Shown: positions 12,401-23,700 of the stretch, one piece after another
How the letters are laid out: every line of letters starts with the position of its first letter
Numbering within the stretch: the first letter of the stretch is position 1
Source: Xenopus tropicalis
Lineage: Eukaryota; Chordata; Amphibia; Anura; Pipidae
Direction: 5' to 3'
NCBI RefSeq assembly: GCF_000004195.4
Contig: NC_030678.2
Location: 76,133,404 to 76,197,403 of the forward strand
DNA: 64,000 nucleotides
Position numbers and translations under genes: made by a program
The notes under the pieces: model-generated
What the model was told of the DNA's origin: nothing
What the model saw: the letters and a program-made list of their open reading frames with translations, nothing else
Database searches by the model: none

Positions 12401-15400
12401 TCCCGTCTGAGCATATGTATATAGGGGGCTGAAGGCAGGGGATCAGCTTTTTGCCACTGGCGATATCAAGCCATGTGCCATTATCCTTACAGCTATGTGG
12501 ATTAAGTTTGTTGACATGTGAGAACTTAACTGCATAAGGGCTTTCATACCTAAACATTAATGTAGGATTTATATTCAGTTTTATTTTTGAATGCTGTATG
12601 TTACTCTGCACTAAGCACCTTATGTAAATGTGTTGCAGAGAGACATCCATGATTGATTTGTCAGGGGGGACTCTTACAAAAATGCCATAAGAGATCTTTA
12701 TAGTGTTCTTGAAAAGAAAATGTGAGCTATTCCATATTTGTACACCTGTGTCAAAAAAGTTAGTGAGGATCAGGGACTATGTTGTAAGAGATTTTGCTAT
12801 ATAAAATATTGGGTAACATCACTTTTTTTGTATAATGCATAAATATTGGTTTTGCAGCCACAAAAGAATGTTACTCCCAAACATCGGAGTCATCTTTTTA
12901 TTTTGCATTGAAACATTTTAATCTGATGCTAAATATAATTCTTGTTTGCCTTTAAGTAACAATAAGTAGTTACTCATTCATGTTTCTTCAAACGCAAATA
13001 AATAATAAGCCCATTCAGTTTTTTAAAGGAAAAGTAACACTAAAATACGATGCGACAATCGATTGATCGAGCCTAGCCTGACTCCTTCCTATACAGAAGG
13101 AAGGCTAGGCTTGATCAATCGATCGGCGCATAGTGGATCCTTCCTTCGCCGTATTGCCTTATTTCAAATGACTGGAAGCCAAGTTTTAGCAATTATTTTC
13201 TAATAAAGAATTCAAAAAACTAAATGGTTTGCAGGATAGGGCAATTATTGGGGCAGGGTAGAATAGATTTTTTACATAAAAAAATTTAGTGTTACTTTTC
13301 CTTTTAATGTTACCACTGCTATGTCTGTGGCTGCACAATCATGAAAAAGGTGACCCAAGCTTCAGATTTCTAAGTCCCCAAAATACAACCTAACAGCAAC
13401 TCTATTGGGGATGTTTGGTCACCTGCCAGCAGTGCTACTAAATGTTTGGTGACAATAGCTGTCTGTTGAATTGCTCTAGATATGCTAAAATTTCCCTTTA
13501 AATAGTTGAAGTGGCACCCCTAGAATTAGTGAATGTATCGGCTGTTAACTTTGATCCCACATACCTACTAAGGCAGTGCTACCTAACCTTTTAATGCGCG
13601 GCCCATTTATTCGCGTGACGCATCGCGTAGGGCGCAAAATTCACCACGGCTGGGAAAAGATGTGGCCCATTTGCAAGCTGCCCATGGCCCGGCGGTTGGG
13701 GATCCCTGTACTAAGGAACCCAAGAAAAGGGGTGCACTGGTAGGTTGCTATATCATTCCTTTAGCATCAGACAGTTGTACATATACATGCTTTAGGACCT
13801 GTAAGTTACCTGTTGTAAGCAGTCCTGTTAGCATGCATACTTAATAAATTGTGCTGCAATAGGGATTTTTCAGTGCTATGCTGAATTCTGCTTCCCAGAA
13901 TCTAGGTTACTGGGGTTGGGGATAAGGATTTGGGAATGCCCATGTTCAGTTGTTTAAATGCAGCACATCATTGGTTGGTGATGCATTTGACATTGGATCT
14001 AATACTATTCAACATGCAGCAGAATTGGTTTGAGTATGAGAGTTCTGTGTGTTCTGGTTTAAAAATTAACCGTCCGCTCTAATTGCACATTTTGCAAGTT
14101 GGAAGGGGTCCGAAATGTCCTTGTAAAGGAACTCAGAGGCAGCCTTATATATGTATTTGTAGAGCAGGTACTTTAGAGACAAACCCAACATAATGTTTTA
14201 TTTGAGGTGTACTAATCCATTATGATAATATAGCAGGCATCCTACTTTTCACTGTGAAGATAACATTGTTAACAAACAAAAAATAATGAACAACGGTACA
14301 CATTGTATACAGTGCTAGTATTTCATTTAAAATTTTACTGTATATAAACATGTACACTTGTATAAAGCACCACCCTAGTTTATTATTGTTATGCCTTATA
14401 GTTTTTTTTTTTTTTTTTCCCTTAACAGGCTCATGATGCCAGTCATCATCATCATCATCATCACCATCATCAGCAACAGGCAGCCCAAAATAGCCTGCTA
14501 CCACTTTTGGGTACTCCTGTTGAGCCACCTGATCAGAAACCCATGTTACCTTTACCAGTAACGCACAAACCTCAGACTCAGGCAGAACCTATTAAGGAAC
14601 CTGTAGTAGTGAAGAAGGAAAAGCCCAAAACTTCATTTATATGCACATACTGCAGCAAAGCTTTCAGGGACAGCTACCATTTGAGGCGCCATGAGTCCTG
14701 CCACACAGGAATAAAATTGGTGTCACGGCCAAAGAAAACACAGACGTCACCCGTCGTACCCCTTATTTCAACTATTGCTGGAGACAATAACAGAACATCA
14801 TTGGTCTCCACAATTGCTGGGATCCTGTCCACAGTTACCACTTCATCATCTACCACAGTTCCTACTGCCAGTCCTAGTATCCCTCCTATGCCTGTTGCAC
14901 CACCAGTGAAGAAGCCTAGCAAGCCTGTCAAGAAAAATCATGCTTGTGAGATGTGTGGAAAAGCATTCAGGGATGTGTACCATCTCAACAGGCACAAACT
15001 GTCTCACTCAGATGAAAAGCCCTTTGAATGTCCAGTATGCAATCAGCGTTTCAAAAGAAAAGATCGCATGACTTACCATGTTCGATCTCATGAAGGTGGA
15101 ATCACAAAACCATACACATGTAGTGTTTGTGGAAAAGGTTTTTCAAGGTAAGGAATGGTTGATTATATCATTTACTTCATGTTGACATACTCTTTCTATT
15201 CTGTTGTTTTTAACATTTGTTTGCAAAAATAATGGTGGTGTAGAAACTGCTCTTGCAATTAGTTAGAATTAGACTGTTGATTCCAAGATCTACCTGGCCA
15301 TATTGCTATTTATATTTATAAACTTTACAGAAAGCAATGCTGATTTTGCCTTGAGCTGGGACATGGTCATCATTATTCTTTGGCTCCATTTCACAATATG

Positions 15401-17692
15401 TCTGTCAACTGTAGGTGTTGCTTTTCGTATATTTAAAGATATCGTGGAGACACACCTTACTCTGCCTCTACTGAGCCTGCAGCTCTTTAACAAACTAAAG
15501 CTAAGAAAACATGTTAATTGCCAGGGGAGCACTTATTGCATATTTGCTTTAATTTTCTATTAGCCTTTAGTTCCGCTTTAAAAAAAAAAAAAAAATCTCT
15601 ACATTGTAAAGCTGCCAGTATGACAGGAAATGACAATTTGTTTTGCATACCAGCTACAAGTTTCAATTGTATGCACCTTGATGGCCCCAGTGTTCTTATT
15701 AATTATGAATTATCTTAAAATGTTTTGTTTTTCTGCAATGATATTATAGACCTTCATGGTCATGTTTAGGTCAATGGTATGTGCCTGCTGGAGAATTAAA
15801 TGGCTTCATGGCTCAGCTGGATGCAGGCTCCTTCTCCAAAGCACATACAGTTTATCTGAGTGGATCACATGCTTCCAGCCTTAGCCTGTAGAATTTAGCC
15901 CAAAACAAATATTTACAGCGCAGCATATGGTTACTAGTATGTATTTTTTTAAAACCAGGACAGAAGATTACACTCATCAGGATTACATGCAAATAATTTT
16001 TTATTAAAGAAATTAAATCCATTTTCTTACATTATTTTACATGTAGTCCTGATTACTGAAATACTCCTTTCTTGATATGTATAATGTCATATCATTATTT
16101 TTTTTAATACAAATATTTCTTTCCTACACAGGCCTGATCATTTAAGTTGTCATGTGAAGCATGTTCACTCCACAGAAAGACCCTTCAAATGCCAAGTAAG
16201 ATTTATTTATTTCTTTATTTTCTGCCTTATTTTTATTTGCATATGCAAGCAACTTGAGTCTGCTGTGAATCTGCCTGCGCTGGCTGTAAAAAGAAAAATA
16301 AAGCCTGTATAATAAAACAGACCTTGTAGTTCAGTAAAATCTGAGGTACAAAGTCATCAACTTTTGCTTTCATTGACCACGTTACAATATAGTTTTCATG
16401 TTTTTAGTAACTCCTTATCTGGTTTAATGCTTTGCTTTATACTTGTGGAGAGCCTTTAAACCTTTTATTTCCTTTTTTGTTTGTTTGGTAATAACTTAGC
16501 TGTAATGCAGCATAAAACTTCATTATTCTCTAATTGGTCCCAATCCTATCTATATTTATTGTCACAGTCCTCTTTAAAATAAGCTAGCAATTTAAAATGG
16601 GGAATGACAGCTTGTCCAACAAGTGATGATCACCTGCTTTGGAAACTAGCAGTTCTACATCTGATTTGGCCACTAGGCCTGCAAATGGGATCACATGGAA
16701 ACAGTCCCATGGTTTGAGAACCACATCCGAAGTCAAGTCCTTTTCCCCCAGATTTTTACATTCTTCCCAATCAATATCTGAAAGGACTATGGATAAGTTG
16801 GTAGTCTGCCACCATGTTCAAAAGTGGCAATAGTAGTCAAGAACACTTAAAGAATTCTGTCCAAGTAGCACAATTATTTGCAGCACTGACAAGTCAGTAT
16901 AACTTCAGACACTCTATATTGCTACCCCAAAATGTTATGTTTTAGTCATGCACTCGCACAAGGCAATAGAGCCAGTTGGTCTTTGTATGTGCATAGTTTA
17001 TTGTTGAGCAGGTGACATATTGGTTATGAAAATAGTTGCAACAAAGTCCCTGATGGCTATGGTGAAATCATTGAAGCATCACTCAACTCCACATGTTGCT
17101 TGCCACTACAGTACATTTTACAAAGTGATAATTGGACAGTGGATAGAAACCTGCAGTCATTGCCCATATTTTATATTAAATGTTAGCCAAAACACCCCGT
17201 GATCTGCATAAGTATGTTTATAGTCTGCAAAGAAATTAACCATGAAGCTATATGAAAATTGTTTTTTTACCTGTAGTAGACAATAAGTACTAGTAGTAAA
17301 ATTCAGCAAAGAAAACTGTGTGTGTGTCCCTTTAACAATGTTGTTAATATTTATGGATTAAAAATGTATAATTAATTTAATGCCTTTACCTTTTCCATCC
17401 AGACTTGCACTGCTGCCTTTGCCACGAAAGATAGGCTTCGAACACACATGGTGCGCCATGAAGGAAAGGTGTCTTGTAATATTTGTGGCAAACTTCTCAG
17501 TGCAGCATACATCACCAGTCACCTAAAAACACATGGGCAAAGCCAAAGTATCAACTGTAATACCTGTAAGCAAGGTAAAAAGTTTCAAGGTAATGATTTT
17601 TCAGTATCCTTGCATATCAGCCATTGAAAATAAACCTTGACTATAACTTGACAATATACTTTTTTTTTTAACTGGATTTTGCTTGTGGTTTA

Positions 17693-17724
<32 letters not shown>

Positions 17725-20700
17725 TATAGATCTATATAGTTATATATAGATTAGTGTTTGGTTGTACAATTTTAATTTTAGTTTGCTAAAAGAACTTTAC
17801 ATTCATTATTTAAAAGGCAAAACACCCTATTGTTAACTAACCAGTATTGCTTGTTAGAAACTAATTCTATTGTTTTATAGTAATTGGTTAGTGATGATAT
17901 ACACAGTTATTGATATTGCACAAACACACTCCCTTTTGTTAAATATATGGAACAAATACTAGTAACTTGGGAGAAACTATATTCTAAAGTTTATGCAAAC
18001 AAGGGGTCAGGCTCCAAAATGTAATAGTACTGTTGTGGAGATGGTATTTTGTAAAATTAAAAGTTTATAAAATACCTATAATTTATATATTGTTACACAA
18101 TGTACTTAAAAAATGCGTTAAACTAAAAAACAATAGGGTAGGACATTAGGACCTGAATAACAAACTCTCTCTCCAGATGGGTGCATTTTATGAAGCTAAA
18201 CACCCAGAAAGAACATTGTGCCAAATACTTCCAGTTTCATAAATCTATTTTGATATCAAGACACTCATAACAATATGTATAACAATAATTTGAAAAATGT
18301 TGTCTATATAAAAGGAAGCCACATTTTGTGTTTTAATTTTAGGACAACTCCATGAACTTCAAACGCCTGTTCACTGTCGCATCAAATATGAAGGTATTTA
18401 TGAGCTTCCATGCCTTCTGTTACATTATATTTTATTAGTATTAATATATAAGAAACCTGTATATGCAAAATCTTTTATGGCCTGTTGCATGGTAGGCCAT
18501 AAACTGTCAAAGATTTATTTAGCCGCCTTCAAAAATTTAAATGTTGGTTTGTCTCATATTCATGTGTATAAATAAATTATATTCTGGTAAGGGTAAGGCT
18601 GTATAAGCCCACTGTAAGCACAGTAGACTTATATATAGTACAGAATGCTGCTGTAAATATGTAGTTTAAACTGAGTCGCAAGTAGTGCCTGAAATAAATG
18701 AGAATATGTTATATATATATATATATATTTATGAAAAAATAAAGAAAATTTAGTGTGTCAAACTAATAGTTTGACACAATAATTTTTTTTTTTTTTTTTT
18801 TTTAAACGGGATAGTCCCTTTTAAAGGAGAACTAAAGCCTAATTACAGAAGTATGGCAGAAACATTGTACATTATGGTTTGGGCTTCTGTACCAGCATAA
18901 GGCAACCGCAGCCCTTTAGCAGTTTTCTGTCACTGCACATGCTCTGTGCTGCTGTCAGTTACCGAGCTTCGGCACCAACTCAAAATATACTGTATGCAGA
19001 GAATATAAATTTAACAATATAATTCTGATTAGTAATTAATACAGATAATTATTATATTTATATATAGAATTTAGGGCAATTACAATCAGTTTAATAAATC
19101 AGCCCTGTAGTATTGGCTTATATTACAGGCCAACCTCAATTTTATTGATAATTTTCGATGACACCTAAGTTTAGTTTCTCAACAGCTGCTCAGAGCACAC
19201 TGAGCATACAAGTGTCATAGACCCTTTCCAAGATGGGGTGCCTCTGTGATGAGTTTGAAGTCCTGGATCATTGCTGCTTTTGAGATGCTAAAACTTTAGG
19301 CTGGTGCAGTAAGTTCACTATATAAAATTTGGCATTTTTAGTTATATTTAGGTTGTAGTAAGGGTGTAGTTCACCTTTTAACTTGTGCTATAAAGACAGT
19401 GATTTCCATGTGCGGATGGGGGGGTGTTTGGGGTGGGGGGGGGTGCGTGCGGATGGGGGGGTGTTTGGGGTGGGGGGGGTGCGTGCGGATGGGGGGGTGT
19501 TTGGGGTGGGGTGGGGGGTGCGTGGGGGGGCTGCGTGCGGATGGGGGGGTGTTTGGGGTGGCGGGGGGGTGCGGGTGGCGGGTGTTTGGGGTGGTCACCT
19601 AATCATGCATGGGGAAAAAAAATACCGTCAAATACCGTGATACCGATATAATTTTGAAAAATACCGTGATATAAATTTTTGGTCATACCGCCCAGCACTA
19701 TCCACTCCTCTTTGCAGATCATCTCTAAATACCTAAGGTTTCGAGGCTGTCTCTGTGCAACTCTGAGCTTGAGCTCCCTCCATAGGTTTTCTATTGGATT
19801 AAGGTCCGGAGACTGACTAGGCCACTCCATGACCTTAATGTGCTTCTTCTTGAGCCACTCCTTTGTTGCCTTTGCTGTATGTTTTGGGTCATTGTCGTGC
19901 TGGAACACCCATCCACGACCCATTTTCAGTTTCCTGGCAGAGGGAAGGAGGTTGTCGTTCAGGATTTCACGATACATGGCTCCGTCCATTTTCCCGTTAA
20001 TGCGAATAAGTTGTCCTGTGCCCTTAGCAGAAAAACACCCCCAAAGCAAAATGTTTCCACCCCCATGCTTGACGGTGGGGACGGTGTTTTGGGGGTCATA
20101 GGCAGCATTTTTCTTCCTCCAAACACAGCGAGTTGAGTTAATGCCAAAGAGCTCTATTTTGGTCTCATCAGACCACAGCACCTTCTCCCAGTCACTCACA
20201 GAATCATTCAGGTGTTCATTGGCAAACTTCAGACGGGCCTGCACATGTGCCTTCTTGAGCAGGGGGACCTTGCGAGCCCTGCAGGATTTTAATCCATTGC
20301 GGTGTAATGTGTTTCCAATGGTTTTCTTGGTGACTGTGGTCCCTGCTAATTTGAGGTCATTAACTAACTCCTCCCGTGTAGTTCTAGGATGCTTTTTCAC
20401 CTTTCTCAGAATCATTGACACCCCACGAGGTGAGATCTTGCGTGGAGCCCCAGAGCGAGGTCGATTGATGGTCATTTTGTGCTCCTTCCATTTTCGAACA
20501 ATCGCACCAACAGTTGTCACCTTCTCTCCCAGCTTCTTGCTAATGGTTTTGTAGCCCATTCCAGCCTTGTGCAGGTCTACAATTTTGTCTCTGACATCCT
20601 TGGACAGCTCTTTGGTCTTTCCCATGTTGGAGAGTTTGGAGTCTGCTTTATTGATTGATTCTGTGGACAGGTGTCTTTTATACAGGTGACTAGTTAAGAC

Positions 20701-23700
20701 AGGTGTCCTTAATGAGGTTGACTAATTGAGTAGAAGTGTCTAACCACTCTGTGGGAGCCAGAACTCTTAATGGTTGGTAGGGGTTCAAAAACTTATTTCA
20801 CTCAATGAAATGCAAATCAGTTGCTATCTTTTATTTAAAGTTATTTTTTCGATTTTTTTATTACAACTAAAGCATATGTATGCTACATAGATCTGTTATC
20901 TGCTATGTGTATGTGTTCAACATAGTCCTATTTCAACTTGAATGGCTGCACAGCGTTTAGTTTTTTATAAACTGTATTAAAGCTTCTAAAGTAAACTCAC
21001 ATGCTTATTTATAAACACTGAGCAAATTTGCAACTAGGCAGTATCTCATAGCAGCTGTGGCCAGAACAGTGAAAGCAAATATCTGGTAGCCATGGGATAC
21101 TGCCCAGGTGCAAATTTGCCCCTACAGTTTTACCAGGGCAGTGGAACAGTGTGTACAAACCCCTGCCATTTTTTGAGGTACTGATTGTTTGGGATCAAGT
21201 AAAGAAAAATAGGCCTGATAATGTGTGCTTGAAGCTCTAGTGGTTGATTTGTACAGTCAATTATTGCTAGTGCATGCTGCCAACAGCACTTCCCTTTCAC
21301 GTTGGCAGGAAGAGATTCATGGTGAGTTGCAAGTATTATGAAGAGGGCACATTTTCAAACTATATTTGTGGAAATGGCAGGAAGTTACTGGAAGGCAGCA
21401 TGAAAAATATTCCCTGGTAATGATCTGCAAAGCAAACGGACAAATTACCTGTAAATAGTGTTCTACAAAATCTGTGACACTTAGGGGCATATTCATTAAA
21501 GTACGAATCCGAATCAAAAAATCCGATCATTTCTGCTGATTGCAAAAGTCACAAATTCAGTTTGTTTGAATATGAAGATTTCGTACTTACGATCTGAAAG
21601 TTCAGAAATTTTCGTATTGAAACGATCGTTTGCGAATGGTGATCCAAAATTTTCATATCCGAACGTTCGTAAACGGCGGGCAAACCTTTCCAACTTTGAC
21701 ACTTCAATGCATGATTTTGGAAGCCTCCCATAGGACTCAATGGCACTCTGCAGCTCCAACCTGGCCCAAGGAAAGTCACAATACCGAAGCTTTAATGAAT
21801 CCAAAACTTTCGTACTCGTTGCGACAAATACGACTTTGTTGCGCAAATTAACGAAAATATTGCAGAAAATCCGCAAAAGTTGTAAACTTTAGAAAAAATT
21901 CCAATTTTTTCTAATTGGACCTGTTGTACTTTAATGAATGTGCCCCTTATGGTAAGGCTTCACAAGGTGTATAAGCACAGGCTGACAATCCACCTGTACA
22001 CTTGAAGAATCTTCTAATTGTGCCTGCACCCAGAAGCATTGAATCTGCCTTGGTGCGGGCACACACAGCTGATATCCACCAACTAATGCTAGACTTTGCA
22101 ATATCTCAGTTTCGCAGATATCGGCTGAGTGTGCCTGCACCCGGACAGATTTAATGCTTCGGGGTGCAGGGGCATAGAAGATTTATTATGCCCTTATGGG
22201 TAGACTGAGGGTCATAAAAGGCCCTTGCAGGGCTTCATCCAACCCCCAAGTCTCTATTTTGATAACCCAGGATGACTGAACACAGCAAAGCTAATACCAA
22301 ACTAATTGCATTAAAAAAAAGTGATTTTGCACACTGGTGGTCAATCACCAGTCTTTTCTACAGGACTGCATACTGAAAACATTTTAAATATAAGAAGTAC
22401 ACATACACAGCTTTCCCACTGATGTAGGTAGTCTGCACACACATGACATGAGCACATTGCCCTTTTCTCAGTGGCATATCTGTCAGTGATGAAAACAATT
22501 TGTATGCCACTGGCCTAACAGGACATTTGTTGGCAAAAAAATGTATTTGAAGGTATTGGACCTACATATTTACTAGTGTAAATATAACAATATTTACAAA
22601 AGTAAATTTTTTTTTTTATTGGTCCTTTAAGTGTGTCTTCTGCGAACACCATTTTAATATCAATTGCTTTCACTGGATACAGGTATTTAGATTGCATTAA
22701 TTCTCTGAAAGCCTGCTGTATACTAACCAGTTGTGAAATTTGAGATCCGTTATCTAGTGTTGCCATGCAGTAATCGCATAGATGGAATCCCAAACAGATT
22801 ACTGTGTATGGAGTCTTAGGGCTCTGGCACACGGGGGAGATTAGTCGCCCGCGATAAAACTCCCTGCTCGCGGGCGACTAATCTCTCCGAGTTGCCTACC
22901 ACTGCCATCCCACCGGCGAACATGTAAGTCGCCGGCGGGATGGCAGACGCGGCGGGGCAATTTCAGGGAATCGCCGAAAAAGACTCGCGAGCCTTTATCG
23001 GCGATTTGCGCGAAATCGCGCCGCCGCGTCTGCCATCCCGCGCCGGTGGGATGGCAGGGGTAGGCAACTCGGGGAGATTAGTCGCCCGCGAACAGGGAGT
23101 TTTATCGCGGGCGACTAATCTCCCCCGTGTGCCAGAGCCCTTACAGTCTTCATTTTAATTTGCTTTTAGGAAGGTATTAGAAAGTTGGCATATGTGAGCT
23201 GTTATATTCAGGCTCTGACAAGCCTTTACTTAAAAGGCAGCAAGAGGCCTGGCCTATTGTCCAAGGTGGCTGGATCTGACATCATTGGGTGCTTGGCAAA
23301 AAACCGCTAGTAATAGATGTAATAAAGGCATTGTTGCAGCTGGAATTAAACTATTTGTATAGAGGCCATAATACAATGCAATATCCAATACAGGTATGGG
23401 ATCTGTTATACAAAATGCTCAGGACCTGGGGTTCCGGATAAGGGAGCTTTCTGTAATTTGAATCTCCTACCTTTAAGTCTGCTAATAAAATTATTTAAGC
23501 CGTAATTAAACGCAATAAGATTGTTTTGGCTCCAATAAGGATTAATTATTTTAGTTGGGACAAGTACAAGCTACTGTTTTATTATTAGAGAGAAAAAGGA
23601 TATCATTTATATATATATATATATATATTTTATTTATTGATATATATATATATATAATTTATTTATTTATTTTAGAAAGAGTGCCGCACACATAGGGACT

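Larger units (their letters stand above)
3494..14428 (+). other. vezf1: vezf1 intron 1 (10.9 kb)
   Basis: GT at 3494 and AG at 14427-14428, with a run of T before the acceptor. Apart from the repeats listed separately I see no exon or RNA gene. Stretches 4171-6217, 6715-7115, 7395-7808, 8185-8640, 8924-9330, 9833-11114, 11206-11766, 12190-13023 and 13709-14400 are AT-rich with nothing recognised. Confidence 0.85.

Noticed and set aside
14220..14528. 102-codon antisense frame with an Asp run
   Set aside because: The Asp run is the antisense reading of the His-coding CAT repeat in vezf1 exon 2.
14674..14931. 85-codon antisense frame in vezf1 exon 2
   Set aside because: Shadow of the conserved vezf1 coding frame.
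19371..19651. Gly/Val/Trp- and Pro/His-rich frames
   Set aside because: Generated by the G-rich minisatellite.
19829..20554. Frames on the + strand opposite the Tc1 transposase
   Set aside because: Shadows of the transposase gene on the - strand.
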